A DNA stretch of 64,000 bases from positions 5,828,157 through 5,892,156 of the forward strand of contig NZ_ARVW01000001.1 in NCBI RefSeq assembly GCF_000384315.1, read 5' to 3'. Each line of letters begins with the position of its first letter. Position 1 is the stretch's first letter. This DNA is from Amycolatopsis nigrescens CSC17Ta-90 (GTDB lineage Bacteria > Actinomycetota > Actinomycetes > Mycobacteriales > Pseudonocardiaceae). The notes under the pieces were generated by a model. That model did no database searches. It was not told where the DNA came from and saw only the letters and a list, made by a program, of their open reading frames with translations. A program made the translations under genes and the position numbers. Shown in pieces: positions 26,780 through 35,894 of the stretch.

Positions 26780-28161
26780 CCGACCTGATCGGCGTTCTCT
26801 ACATCATCGCCTTCGCGCTGTTCATCTACGGCCTGATGGGCCTCACCGGTCCGCGCACCGCGGTGCGCGGCAACTGGATCGCCGCGGTCGGGATGGGAAT
26901 CGCGGTGGTCGCCACCCTGCTCACCCCGGGTATGGGCAACTGGCTGCTGATCCTGCTCGGTGTGGGGATCGGTGTCCTGGTCGGGGTGCCATCGGCGCGC
27001 AAGGTGAAGATGACAGCGATGCCGCAAATGGTGGCGTTGTTCAACGGCGTGGGCGGTGGCGCGGTCGCGCTGATCGCGTGGGTCGAGTTCCGCACCACCG
27101 AGGGGTACGGCCACGAGGCGACGCATGTCGCGATCGCGTCACTGTTCGCCGCGGTGGTCGGGTCGATCTCCTTCTGGGGCTCGAATATCGCCTTCGGCAA
27201 GCTCCAGGAGCTCATCTCCGGGCGGCCGATCACCCTGGGCAGGCTGCAGCAGCCGTTGAACGCCGTTCTCCTGCTGCTCGCCGTCGGCTGCGCGGTCGCG
27301 ATCGCGGCCGGGGTGGACAACGAGCTGCTGATGATCGGGCTGCTGATCGCGGCGGGCGTGCTCGGCGTAATGGTGGTGCTGCCGATCGGCGGAGCCGACA
27401 TGCCGGTGGTCATCTCGTTGCTCAACGCGCTCACCGGGCTCTCCGCGGCGGCGATGGGGCTGGCGCTGGACAACACCGCGCTGATCGTGGCCGGCATGAT
27501 CGTCGGTGCCTCGGGTTCGATTCTGACCAACCTGATGGCGAAGGCGATGAACCGGTCCATCCCGGCGATCGTGGCGGGCGGCTTCGGTGGCGGTGGCGCG
27601 GTGGCGTCCGCGCGCTCCGCCGAAGACCGGCCGGTGCAGAGCACCAGCGCTTCGGACACGGCGATCCAGATGGCTTATGCCGGAAAGGTTGTCGTGGTAC
27701 CGGGCTACGGAATGGCGGTGGCCCAGGCACAGCACGCGGTTCGTGAGATGGCCCAGTTGCTGGAGGCCAAGGGGATCAGCGTCGCCTATGCCATTCATCC
27801 GGTGGCCGGGCGTATGCCGGGGCATATGAACGTGCTGCTGGCCGAGGCGGACGTGCCGTATGACCAGCTGAAGGAAATGGACGAGATCAACTCGGAGTTC
27901 GCGCAGACCGATGTCGCACTGGTGATCGGTGCGAACGACGTCACGAACCCGGCCGCGGAAACGGATCCGGGTTCACCGATCTACGGGATGCCCATTCTCA
28001 AGGTGAACCACAGTCGTTCGGTGATCGTGCTCAAACGCTCGATGAGCTCCGGATTCGCCGGAATCGACAACGATCTGTTCTACGACCCCAAGACGAGCAT
28101 GCTGTTCGGCGACGCGAAATCGTCGGTCGGTGAGATCGTGGAGGAGTTGAAGGCGCTCTAG
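26776..28161 (+). CDS. pntB: NAD(P) transhydrogenase subunit beta
   Basis: 461 residues. About nine membrane helices up to residue 265 complete the proton channel (GNWIAAVGMGIAVVATLL; GFGGGGAVASA), followed by the NADP(H)-binding domain (VVVPGYGMAVAQAQHAVREMAQLLE; YAIHPVAGRMPGHMNVLLAEA; VALVIGANDVTNPAAETDPGSPIYGMP). With PntAA/AB it uses the proton gradient to make NADPH from NADH. NADPH from this system can support fatty-acid synthesis and the flavoenzymes nearby. Confidence 0.96.
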   Translation: MTDLIGVLYIIAFALFIYGLMGLTGPRTAVRGNWIAAVGMGIAVVATLLTPGMGNWLLILLGVGIGVLVGVPSARKVKMTAMPQMVALFNGVGGGAVALIAWVEFRTTEGYGHEATHVAIASLFAAVVGSISFWGSNIAFGKLQELISGRPITLGRLQQPLNAVLLLLAVGCAVAIAAGVDNELLMIGLLIAAGVLGVMVVLPIGGADMPVVISLLNALTGLSAAAMGLALDNTALIVAGMIVGASGSILTNLMAKAMNRSIPAIVAGGFGGGGAVASARSAEDRPVQSTSASDTAIQMAYAGKVVVVPGYGMAVAQAQHAVREMAQLLEAKGISVAYAIHPVAGRMPGHMNVLLAEADVPYDQLKEMDEINSEFAQTDVALVIGANDVTNPAAETDPGSPIYGMPILKVNHSRSVIVLKRSMSSGFAGIDNDLFYDPKTSMLFGDAKSSVGEIVEELKAL

Positions 28162-28194
28162 GACGCCGACGGGCAACGGCAAGCCTCTCCGACG

Positions 28195-28247
28195 CGGGGC
28201 CGCCTGGCCGGTGCGGATTTGATATCCGCCCTGGTCAAGCGGCCCCG
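28195..28247. terminator. Compound hairpin between pntB and the Lsr2-like gene
   Basis: The outer arms 28195-28203 and 28239-28247 (9 bases, perfect) enclose a smaller hairpin (28213-28218 with 28224-28229). It lies between two convergent genes and can stop transcription from both sides. Confidence 0.65.
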
Positions 28248-28255
28248 TTCGGCGT

Positions 28256-28834
28256 TCAGTTCGCCGAGGAGAACTTCGGCATCGGGGCCCGGCGGACCGT
28301 CTTGCGCGGTTGCGGGGTCTTGGCCTGGGCCGGCTTTTTCGCGGTGCTCTTCTTCGGCTCTGCCTTGGCGGCGCTCACCTTGGTGGCCGCCGTTTTGGCG
28401 GTGGCCCGGGTGTTGGCTTTCGCAGGGACTTTCTTCGCGGCCGCGGTTTTTGTGGCGGAAGCTTTCGCGGCCGGAGCCTTGGCCGCGGCGGTCTTCTTCA
28501 CGGCGGTGGTTTTGACCGGCGCCGCCTTCTTGGCCCCGGCGCGCTTTGGTTCGGCCTTGGGGGCTACCGTCTTCTTGGCCGGTTCTTCCTTTTTCGCGGC
28601 GGGCTTCTTGGCACGCCCGCGCCGCGGTTGCGCGATGACCCTGGCGGCTCGCTTCCGGCCGCCGGTCCGCCGTCCATTCTCGACATACTGATCGAGAATT
28701 TCCCTGAGGTTGTCCGCGTTCTCTCCGGAGAGGTCGATGTCGTATTCGACACCGTCCAGCGCAAAACGAACCGTTTCTTCAGCCGGCTCACCGTTCAGGT
28801 CGTCCAGTAACTGCACCGCTGTGTTCTTGGCCAC
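28256..28834 (-). CDS. Lsr2 N-domain protein with long Lys/Ala/Pro-rich histone H1-like tail
   Basis: 192 residues. Residues 1-65 match the Lsr2 dimerisation domain (TAVQLLDDLNG, EETVRFALDGVEYDIDLS, ENGRRTGGRKRAA). Normal Lsr2 continues with a folded DNA-binding domain with an RGR core. Here only PRRGR (70-74) remains, and the rest is a low-complexity tail built from AKK, PAKK and AAK units, as in histone H1, HupB of mycobacteria or HrdB-region tails. It should be a nucleoid protein that oligomerises through the Lsr2 domain and binds DNA through the tail. The GTG at 28834 is preceded by GGGGAGG. Lsr2 proper should be encoded elsewhere. Confidence 0.85.
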   Translation of the reverse strand: MAKNTAVQLLDDLNGEPAEETVRFALDGVEYDIDLSGENADNLREILDQYVENGRRTGGRKRAARVIAQPRRGRAKKPAAKKEEPAKKTVAPKAEPKRAGAKKAAPVKTTAVKKTAAAKAPAAKASATKTAAAKKVPAKANTRATAKTAATKVSAAKAEPKKSTAKKPAQAKTPQPRKTVRRAPMPKFSSAN

Positions 28835-28973
28835 GAAACCTCCCCGTGCTCGTCGTTGTCGAGTCGATCGGCACGGCGACCATCGTGGTTCACTCCGGCG
28901 CCGTCCTTCTGTATCTCGAAGAGAGGATACCGCCGAGGTTGCGCGTGTCGCCGCACTGGTGTGCGCTGATCGT

Positions 28974-30368
28974 ATGGCGGATGAGAGTTTCGACGTAGTG
29001 GTGATCGGGGCCGGACCGGTCGGCGAGAACGCGGCGGGCCGTGCGGCCCAGCACGGGCTCAGTGTGGCATTGGTAGAAAACGAACGGTTTGGGGGCGAAT
29101 GTTCATACTGGGCTTGCATTCCGAGTAAGGCCTTGCTGCGACCCGGAAACGCACTGGCCGCCGCACGGCGGCTGCCCGGGGTCCCGGTCGGGGCCGGGCT
29201 CGACGCGGCGAAGGTTTTCCAGCGACGTGACTGGTTCACCGGCAAAGGTGACGATTCGTCGCAGGTGGATTGGGCCAGGGGTGCGGGCGTCGAGCCGGTA
29301 CGCGGGCGCGGCCGGATCACCGGCGAGCGAGAGGTCACTGTGGACGGTGACAGGGTGCTGCGGGCGAAGCATGCCGTGGTGGTCTGCACCGGAAGCGTGC
29401 CGAAGACGCCGCCCGTTCCCGGGCTGGCGGATGTACGGGTGTGGGGTTCGCGCGAAGCCACTTCGGCCAGTGTCGTGCCGGGCAGGCTCGGCGTGCTCGG
29501 CGGCGGTGTGGTCGGCGTGGAGATGGCGCAGGCATGGGCCAGGCTCGGTGCCAGGGTCGAGCTGATCGTCAGCGGGGAGCGGCCGTTGCCGCGGCTCGCC
29601 GACTTCGTCGGTGACGCGGTGGTCGAAGGGCTGCGCGAGGACGGAGTCCAGGTGCATCTCGGCTCCGGCCTGGAGAGGGTGTCCGGTGTGGAAGGAGCGA
29701 TCCGGCTGGAACTGCGCGGTGGCGAGGCGCTGACGGTGGACGAACTGCTGGTGGCCACCGGCAGGAGGCCGGCCACCGACGACGTCGGGATGGCCGCGCT
29801 CGGGCTCGCCGCCGGCAACCCGCTCGCCACGGACGACTCCGGCCTGGTGTCCGAAGTAGACGGTGAATGGCTGTATGCGGCCGGGGACGTGACCGGCCGG
29901 GCGCCGCTGACCCATCAGGGCAAGTACGCCGCACGCATCTTGGGCGACGTGATCGCCGTGAAGGCCAGGGGTGAGCGGCCGGACTCCCAGCCGTGGAGCG
30001 CCCATGCCGCGACCGCGGACCACCACGCGGTGCCCCAGGTTGTGTTCACCGACCCCGAGGTCGCGTCCGTCGGGCTGGCGGGTCCGGTCGACGGCGAGCC
30101 GCACCGGGTGGTGGACCTGGACATCGCGGTCGCCGGCTCGTCGCTGCACGCGGACGGCTACCAGGGCAAGGCGCGGATCGTGGTGGACACCGAGCGCGAG
30201 GTACTGGTCGGCGTCACCTTCGTCGGCCAGGACGTCGCCGAGTTGCTGCACTCCGCGACCATCGCGGTAGCGGGCGAGGTGCCCCTGTCCCGGCTCTGGC
30301 ACGCGGTGCCCGCGTTCCCCACCATCAGCGAAGTGTGGCTGCGGCTGCTTGAGGAGTACGGGCTCTAG
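28974..30368 (+). CDS. Pyridine nucleotide-disulfide oxidoreductase family flavoprotein
   Basis: 464 residues. The FAD motif is VVVIGAGPVGENAAGRAAQHG, the redox-active pair is C-x4-C in GGECSYWACIPSKALL, and the NAD(P) motif is LGVLGGGVVGVEMAQAWARLG. The dimerisation domain follows (VPQVVFTDPEVASVGLAG). In dihydrolipoamide and glutathione reductases the C-terminus ends HAHPTLSE with an active-site His; here the aligned stretch is VPAFPTISE, with Phe at that place. A dithiol substrate of the usual kind is therefore doubtful, and quinones, metals or other acceptors are possible. It is divergent from the Lsr2-like gene. Confidence 0.88.
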   Translation: MADESFDVVVIGAGPVGENAAGRAAQHGLSVALVENERFGGECSYWACIPSKALLRPGNALAAARRLPGVPVGAGLDAAKVFQRRDWFTGKGDDSSQVDWARGAGVEPVRGRGRITGEREVTVDGDRVLRAKHAVVVCTGSVPKTPPVPGLADVRVWGSREATSASVVPGRLGVLGGGVVGVEMAQAWARLGARVELIVSGERPLPRLADFVGDAVVEGLREDGVQVHLGSGLERVSGVEGAIRLELRGGEALTVDELLVATGRRPATDDVGMAALGLAAGNPLATDDSGLVSEVDGEWLYAAGDVTGRAPLTHQGKYAARILGDVIAVKARGERPDSQPWSAHAATADHHAVPQVVFTDPEVASVGLAGPVDGEPHRVVDLDIAVAGSSLHADGYQGKARIVVDTEREVLVGVTFVGQDVAELLHSATIAVAGEVPLSRLWHAVPAFPTISEVWLRLLEEYGL

Positions 30369-30388
30369 CGCACCGTGCACCGCCGTAC

Positions 30389-30422
30389 GGCCGGTCCGAA
30401 ACCTTCGAACTTCGGGCCGGCC
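30389..30422. terminator. Hairpin between convergent genes
   Basis: Arms 30389-30400 and 30411-30422 pair over 12 bases with one G-U type pair around a 10-base loop, between the flavoprotein end and the end of the next minus-strand gene. Confidence 0.6.
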
Positions 30423-31837
30423 TAGCCGACTGGCACGGTGAGGGCCGCCTCCACGGCTCGCAGCAGGGCCGGATCATCCGGCGTGGACGGCCCGTTCAGC
30501 CAGCAGGCCTGGACCAGCCGGATGCCGGTGCCCTCCGGTGCGCTGCCGTAGGCGGACCCCTCGAACTTGGGTACGGCCGCGGTCCACCCGCCGGTTTCGG
30601 TGGCCAGGTCGGTGATTCCGCCGCTTCCGGGCAGGTCGGCGGTCTTCTTGAACGCGCCGGCCACTTCGGTGTCCGGGAAGTTGATCACCGCCACGGTGGC
30701 CGCGGCCGGTCGTCCGTCCACGACGAGCTCGAAGCTGGCCCGGTGTACTCCGCTGCAACTGGTGCGCTGGAGGCTCGCCTGAATGTCGCCGGACGCGTGC
30801 GACGCGCACCGCTGGTCGGCCGCCGCGGCTCGCTGGGTGAACTGGATACCGGTCGCGGTCTGGCCCGCCGGGGCCACCGGGGCGCTTGTCGGCGGGTCCT
30901 GTTTGGGCGGGGCCTGGTCGCTGCCGCCGCTGGTGGCTAGCACGATCGCGACCACCAGCAGCACGGCGAGCAGGGCGATCGCGGCCAGCGGCAGCCACCG
31001 CACCAGGCGCGAAGGTGACCGTGCCCCGGTCACCGCGGTGGCGGGGGCCGCGGTAGGTGCGGCGGGTGGATCGCTCGGTGGCCTCGGCGCGGGTGCCGCC
31101 GGGACCGGTCGTTCGGTGACCACGGCGACCGGTGCGGGTGCGGGTGCTGAAGAGGGCGTCGGCTTGGCCGGGACCGGCGGATGCTCGGCGGGCACGGTTA
31201 CCGCGGACGCGGCCAGCGGGTGTTCCGCGGTCGAGGCGGTGAATCCCTCGCCGAGCAACTGCTCGTCGCTCTGCCTGGTCGCCTCGGGCGCGAGCATGTC
31301 GAGCAGCGCGCGCACCTGGTCGATGGAGCAGGCTTCGGATGCGGTGGCTAGTGAGACGGTCGCGGCGAGCATGCTGGTCGGGGTGGGGTGCAGCACCCGC
31401 ACCGAACCGGCCAGGTCTGCGGCGGGCTGGTCGACGGTCTCCACGTAGGGGCCCACCGCGACCACGGTGCCGATCGGTGGCGGCTCGGCGAGGCCGCCAC
31501 GCAGTCCTTCGGCGATCGACTCGGACAGCAGGAGGGCCTCGGTGGCCGGATTGACCGTGTCGTCCGCGCTGACCAGCGGCCAGCCGTCCGCCTGCCACTG
31601 CTCCTCCAGCGGCGCGTGCAGCCGCAGCGCCGGGTCCGGCAGGTCCACGCCGATGACGATCAGCACACCTCGCGGTAGCAGCACTACGGCATCCACCGGC
31701 TGCTCGCAGTCGGGCGGCTGTACCCCGATCAACGCCACTCCGCCGACCACGGTGCTGCCGCGGCCGAGCGAGGCCAGCGCGGCACGGATGTCGTCGGCGA
31801 TCCGAGACGGTTCCTTCGCCAGGCGAACCAACCGCAC
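30422..31837 (-). CDS. Membrane-anchored hypothetical protein with NERD-like N-terminal region
   Basis: 471 residues. The N-terminal 180 residues (CEQPVDAVVLLPRGVLIVIGVDL) recall proteins with a nuclease-related (NERD) fold, but no catalytic residues could be assigned. A Pro/Ala-rich linker (about 205-280) leads to one membrane helix (LVRWLPLAAIALLAVLLVVAIVLA), then an extracellular domain of about 155 residues with cysteines in DQRCASH, TSCSGVH and QACWLNG. Topology: cytoplasmic N-domain, external C-domain. The GTG at 31837 has GGGAGG upstream. The function is unknown. Confidence 0.7.
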   Translation of the reverse strand: MRLVRLAKEPSRIADDIRAALASLGRGSTVVGGVALIGVQPPDCEQPVDAVVLLPRGVLIVIGVDLPDPALRLHAPLEEQWQADGWPLVSADDTVNPATEALLLSESIAEGLRGGLAEPPPIGTVVAVGPYVETVDQPAADLAGSVRVLHPTPTSMLAATVSLATASEACSIDQVRALLDMLAPEATRQSDEQLLGEGFTASTAEHPLAASAVTVPAEHPPVPAKPTPSSAPAPAPVAVVTERPVPAAPAPRPPSDPPAAPTAAPATAVTGARSPSRLVRWLPLAAIALLAVLLVVAIVLATSGGSDQAPPKQDPPTSAPVAPAGQTATGIQFTQRAAAADQRCASHASGDIQASLQRTSCSGVHRASFELVVDGRPAAATVAVINFPDTEVAGAFKKTADLPGSGGITDLATETGGWTAAVPKFEGSAYGSAPEGTGIRLVQACWLNGPSTPDDPALLRAVEAALTVPVG

Positions 31838-32278
31838 GTCGCACCTCCCCGATCCGGTTCCTTCGGCTGTTCCACGCTAGCGCTAGATCACGTCTGCGCT
31901 GCGTATGGCCACCTCGGCCGGTCGGGTTACCGTCGATCGAGCGGCCGAGCCGACCTGCTCAGCGGAAGGTAGCCGCAGACCCTCGTCCAGGTCACCGGTT
32001 CGAGATTTCTACTCGTCGGTAGTGGGGGTGCGAGTCTGCCCGGCTTCGGTACGCACGGTGTCGATTGGTGCATTCGAGCGGGCAAGCCGCGTTGTCTACC
32101 GAGAGTAGTGCGGCTTCCCCGCTCACTTCTCGATGTGATTTATGGGTTTCGTGTGGCCAAACGGGTGAGTGGGGTGTTGAATGACCCCAGCGACGTCACT
32201 GGCAACCACGGACAGGGACAACCGCAACTCGCGAGGTCGTAGGGGAAGACGCCCCTCGTCGAGCAGCGGAGGTCAGCA
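31838..32278. other. Intergenic region of 441 bases between divergent genes
   Basis: No convincing gene, RNA fold or repeat was seen. It must hold the promoters of the minus-strand membrane protein and of the plus-strand DUF3145 gene. A GGAGG ribosome site lies just before the DUF3145 GTG. The unusual length may mean a long leader for DUF3145. Confidence 0.5.
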
Positions 32279-32782
32279 GTGAGCACCCGTGGAAACACCC
32301 GTGGCGTGGTGTACGTCCACTCGTCGCCGTCTGCGGTGTGTCCGCACGTCGAGTGGGCCATTTCGGGCACCCTGGGTACCCGAGTAGATCTCAAGTGGAC
32401 GGCGCAACCAGCCGCTCCAGGCCAGCTCCGGGCCGAATGCAGCTGGAGCGCGCCCACAGGTACCGGCGGCAAGCTGGCCGCCGGGCTGAAGGCATGGCCG
32501 ATGCTGCGCTTCGAGGTGACCGAGGAGCCCAGCCCCGGAGTGGACGGCGAGCGGTTCTGTTTCGCGCCCGGCCTGGGTCTCTGGCACGGACGGACCAGCG
32601 CCAATGGCGACATCGTGGTGGGCGAGGACCAGCTGCGTGCCCTGGTCGGGCGGAGCAGGGCGGGTGAGTCGCTGGCGCACAAGCTGGACGAGTTGCTCGC
32701 CGCGAACTGGGATGAGGCGCTCGAGCCGTTCCGGCACGCCGGGGACGGTGCGCCGGTGACCTGGCTGCACCAGGTGGGCTGA
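32279..32782 (+). CDS. DUF3145 family protein
   Basis: 167 residues, the normal size of this actinobacteria-specific family. Characteristic stretches are RGVVYVHSSPSAVCPHVEWA and MLRFEVTEEPSPGVDGERFC. No catalytic motif or membrane segment is visible and no function is established. The GTG start has GGAGG seven bases upstream. A small membrane protein gene follows after 25 bases and may share the transcript. Confidence 0.88.
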   Translation: MSTRGNTRGVVYVHSSPSAVCPHVEWAISGTLGTRVDLKWTAQPAAPGQLRAECSWSAPTGTGGKLAAGLKAWPMLRFEVTEEPSPGVDGERFCFAPGLGLWHGRTSANGDIVVGEDQLRALVGRSRAGESLAHKLDELLAANWDEALEPFRHAGDGAPVTWLHQVG

Positions 32783-32807
32783 AAAACGGTCCCACTACGC
32801 TGACGGT

Positions 32808-33395
32808 GTGCCCACCGCCTCGACCACCCGACTGCGCTGGCTGCTGCCGGTACTCGTGGTGGTGATCTCAGTGACCGTGGGGGGCGGCCTGCTGGCCAGG
32901 GAGCTCTACCGGCAGCCGGGCGGCGAGCCGGAGCCCGAGGCGACGGTGGCGGTCAGCACCCCGCTGGCGCCGAGTCAGCAGCCGGGGTCGCCCACCGTGG
33001 AGTTCACTCCGGACGCGGCCGCGCATCCACAGGAGACCTCGATCCGGCGCTTGCTCCAGACCTACTTCGACGCGATCAACTCGCGCGACTACGACCGGTG
33101 GAAGAGCACCGTCACCAGGCAGCGGGTGCAGGCGAAACCGGCGGAGGAGTGGCGCGACGACTACCGGACGACCAGGGACGGCAGCATCCTGGTGTACCGG
33201 ATCGAGCCCGCGCCGGACCGGCGGCTCCGCGTGCTGGTCGGTTTCACCAGCACGCAGGACCCGCGCTACGCACCGCCGGAGCTACCGGAGACCTGCATCC
33301 ACTGGAAGCTGATCTGGCCGCTGGCGCAGGAGGGCGGGCAGTGGAAGCTGGACACCCTGCCGGCCGGAAGTACGTCCGAAGCCACCAAGTGCTGA
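32808..33395 (+). CDS. Membrane-anchored hypothetical protein with NTF2-like external domain
   Basis: 195 residues. A single N-terminal membrane helix (LRWLLPVLVVVISVTVGGGLLA) acts as signal anchor; a Pro/Gln-rich linker follows, and the extracellular part (ETSIRRLLQTYFDAINSRDYDRWKSTVT) looks like the start of an NTF2-like fold, as in many actinobacterial surface proteins. Two cysteines (PETCIHW and the C-terminal TKC) could be paired. Function unknown. Confidence 0.72.
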   Translation: MPTASTTRLRWLLPVLVVVISVTVGGGLLARELYRQPGGEPEPEATVAVSTPLAPSQQPGSPTVEFTPDAAAHPQETSIRRLLQTYFDAINSRDYDRWKSTVTRQRVQAKPAEEWRDDYRTTRDGSILVYRIEPAPDRRLRVLVGFTSTQDPRYAPPELPETCIHWKLIWPLAQEGGQWKLDTLPAGSTSEATKC

Positions 33396-33498
33396 GTGCC
33401 GCACAGGTGAGGCGATGGGTCCGCCAGACCGTGGTGGCACCTGATCGTCGTCCCGAAGGGTGACGCGCCGGGAACCGCGGCCGCATAGAGTCACCCGC

Positions 33499-35886
33499 AT
33501 GTCGAGCGACCAGGACCTACTTCCGCGGGATGTGGCCGACGGGCTGAGCGCGGCGGAGGTGGCCGAGCGGGTCGCCGCCGGCAAGACCAACGACGTGGCC
33601 ACCAAGGCCAGCCGCACCACCGGCGAGATCATCCGGGCGAACGTGTTCACCCGGATCAACGCGATCTACGGCGTGCTCTTCGCGATCATCATGTCCACCG
33701 GGTACCTGCTGGACGGGTTGTTCGGCGGGCTGATCATCGTGAACAGCGCGATCGGCATGGTCCAGGAGCTGCGCGCGAAACGGACCCTGGAGCGGCTGGC
33801 CATCGTGGGGCAGGCGCGGCCCACCGTGCGCCGGGACGGGGCAAGCGTCGAGATCGATCCGGCCGGAGTGGTGCTCGACGACGTGGTCGAGCTCGGCGCC
33901 GGCGACAAGATCGTGGTGGACGGCGTGGTGCTGACCGCGGCGGCGCTGGAAATCGACGAGTCGCTGCTCACCGGCGAGTCCGACCCGGTGCTGAAGGAAC
34001 CGGGTGACCAGGTGCTCTCCGGGAGTTTCGTGGTGGCCGGTTCGGGCGCGTACCGGGCGACCAAGGTGGGCAAGGACGCCTACGCGGCGAAACTGGCCGA
34101 GGAGGCCAGCAAGTTCACCTTGGTGAAGTCCGAGCTGCGCACCGGCATCAACAAGATCCTGAAGTTCATCACCTACCTGCTCGTTCCGGCCGGCGCGCTG
34201 ACCATCTACAACCAGCTGGCCGGTGACCAGGCGCTGCCCGACGCGCTGCGCGGCATGGTGGCCGCCCTGGTCCCGATGGTGCCGGAAGGGCTGGTGCTGC
34301 TGACCAGTGTCGCCTTCGCGGTCGGCGTGGTCCGGCTCGGCAAGCGGCAGTGCCTCGTCCAGGAGCTACCCGCGATCGAAGGACTGGCCAGGGTCGACGT
34401 GGTCTGCGCGGACAAGACCGGCACGCTCACCGAGAACGCGATGCGGCTGGCTGAGGTGCATCCGGTGCGCGGGGCGGACGGGGACGTGGCGGTGTCCGAG
34501 GCGCTCGCCGCACTGGCCGCCGCGGAGGAACGGCCGAACGCGAGCCTGCAGGCGATTCTGGATGCGTTCCCGGAAGCGCCCGGCTGGCGCACCGAGGCGA
34601 TCATGCCGTTCTCCTCGGCTCGCAAGTGGAGCGGCATCAGCTTCACCGGCAAGGGGAACTGGGTACTCGGTGCACCTGATGTGCTGCTCACCGCGGAGCA
34701 GCCGGAGCGCGCGGAGGCCGAGCGCATCGGCGCGCAGGGGCTGCGGGTGCTGCTGCTGGCCAGTGCCGAGCACGCGGTCGACACAGCGAGCGGGCCTGGT
34801 GAGATAACGCCGGTCGCGCTGGTCGTGCTCGAGCAGAAAGTGCGTCCGGACGCGAAGGACACCTTGGACTTCTTCGCGCACCAGTCGGTCACGGTCAAGG
34901 TGATCTCCGGTGACAACGCGGTGTCCGTCGGTGCGGTGGCAGGCACCCTGGACCTGGCCGGCGCGGACCGCCCGGTGGACGCCCGGAAACTGCCCGAGGA
35001 CGCCGAGCGGCTGGCCGAGACGGTGGAGGAGTCGGCGGTGTTCGGCCGGGTCAGCCCGATGCAGAAACGGGCCATGGTGGGAGCGCTCCAGGCGAAGGGA
35101 CATACCGTCGCGATGACCGGCGACGGGGTCAACGACGTGCTCGCGCTCAAGGACGCGGACATCGGCGTCGCGATGGGCGCGGGCAGCCCGGCCACCCGCG
35201 CGGTGGCGCAGATCGTGCTGCTGGACAACAAGTTCGCCACCCTGCCGCATGTGGTGGCCGAGGGCAGGCGGGTGATCGGCAACATCGAGCGGGTCTCGAA
35301 CCTGTTCCTGGTCAAGACCGTCTACTCGGTGCTGCTGGCGCTGATGGTGGGCATCGCCGCGGTTCCGTTCCCGTTCCTGCCACGGCACGTGACCATCACC
35401 GCCTGGTTCACCATCGGCCTGCCGGCGTTCGTGCTTTCGCTGGCGCCGAACAACGAGCGCGCCCGCAGCGGGTTCGTGGGCAGGGTGATGCGCACCGCGA
35501 TCCCGGCCGGGGTGGTGATCTCGACCGCCACCTTCGTTTCGTACCTACTGGTATATCAGGGTGCCGCGGCCACCGAGGTGGACAAGATGCGGGCCGGCAC
35601 CACGGCGTTGATCACGCTGATCACCATCGCGCTGTGGGTGCTGGCGATCGTGGCCAGGCCCTACGCCTGGTGGAAGATCGGGCTGATCGCGGGCATGGTC
35701 GTGCTCAGCGCCGCGGCGTTCCTGATCCCGTTCACCCGCGAGGTGCTCCAGCTCGATCCGAGCGACATGCGGTTCACCGGGATCGCCTTCGCCTGCGGTG
35801 CGGTGGGCATCGTGCTGGTCGAGCTCGCCTGGTGGGTCAGCGGCTGGCTACGCGGGGAGAAACGTTCCCTCGTCGCACCGGGCTGA
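33499..35886 (+). CDS. ctpE: HAD-IC family cation-transporting P-type ATPase, CtpE-like
   Basis: 795 residues. The phosphorylation motif is [15 protein letters not shown], the actuator motif is LLTGESDPV, and the hinge is [23 protein letters not shown]. The N-terminal stretch ([19 protein letters not shown]) and the membrane motif [20 protein letters not shown] [18 protein letters not shown] closely match mycobacterial CtpE, which has been reported to take up calcium. Seven to ten membrane helices are visible, with four at the C-terminal end. The ATG at 33499 is chosen because family similarity begins just after it; a GTG at 33460 is in frame. Calcium specificity is inferred from homology only. 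Confidence 0.85.
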   Translation: MSSDQDLLPRDVADGLSAAEVAERVAAGKTNDVATKASRTTGEIIRANVFTRINAIYGVLFAIIMSTGYLLDGLFGGLIIVNSAIGMVQELRAKRTLERLAIVGQARPTVRRDGASVEIDPAGVVLDDVVELGAGDKIVVDGVVLTAAALEIDESLLTGESDPVLKEPGDQVLSGSFVVAGSGAYRATKVGKDAYAAKLAEEASKFTLVKSELRTGINKILKFITYLLVPAGALTIYNQLAGDQALPDALRGMVAALVPMVPEGLVLLTSVAFAVGVVRLGKRQCLVQELPAIEGLARVDVVCADKTGTLTENAMRLAEVHPVRGADGDVAVSEALAALAAAEERPNASLQAILDAFPEAPGWRTEAIMPFSSARKWSGISFTGKGNWVLGAPDVLLTAEQPERAEAERIGAQGLRVLLLASAEHAVDTASGPGEITPVALVVLEQKVRPDAKDTLDFFAHQSVTVKVISGDNAVSVGAVAGTLDLAGADRPVDARKLPEDAERLAETVEESAVFGRVSPMQKRAMVGALQAKGHTVAMTGDGVNDVLALKDADIGVAMGAGSPATRAVAQIVLLDNKFATLPHVVAEGRRVIGNIERVSNLFLVKTVYSVLLALMVGIAAVPFPFLPRHVTITAWFTIGLPAFVLSLAPNNERARSGFVGRVMRTAIPAGVVISTATFVSYLLVYQGAAATEVDKMRAGTTALITLITIALWVLAIVARPYAWWKIGLIAGMVVLSAAAFLIPFTREVLQLDPSDMRFTGIAFACGAVGIVLVELAWWVSGWLRGEKRSLVAPG

Positions 35887-35894
35887 ACACGCCG

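Noticed and set aside
26826..27659. Minus-strand frame inside pntB
   Set aside because: The translation is Ser/Thr/Pro/Ile-rich low-complexity antisense sequence of a membrane protein gene.
28310..28690. Plus-strand Gly- or Ala-rich frames opposite the Lsr2-like tail
   Set aside because: They are the antisense reading of Lys/Ala repeats; the minus-strand protein has an Lsr2 domain and a good ribosome site.
31838..32278. Possible structured RNA in the long leader of the DUF3145 gene
   Set aside because: No stable fold or known riboswitch sequence could be recognised by eye; a covariance search would be needed.
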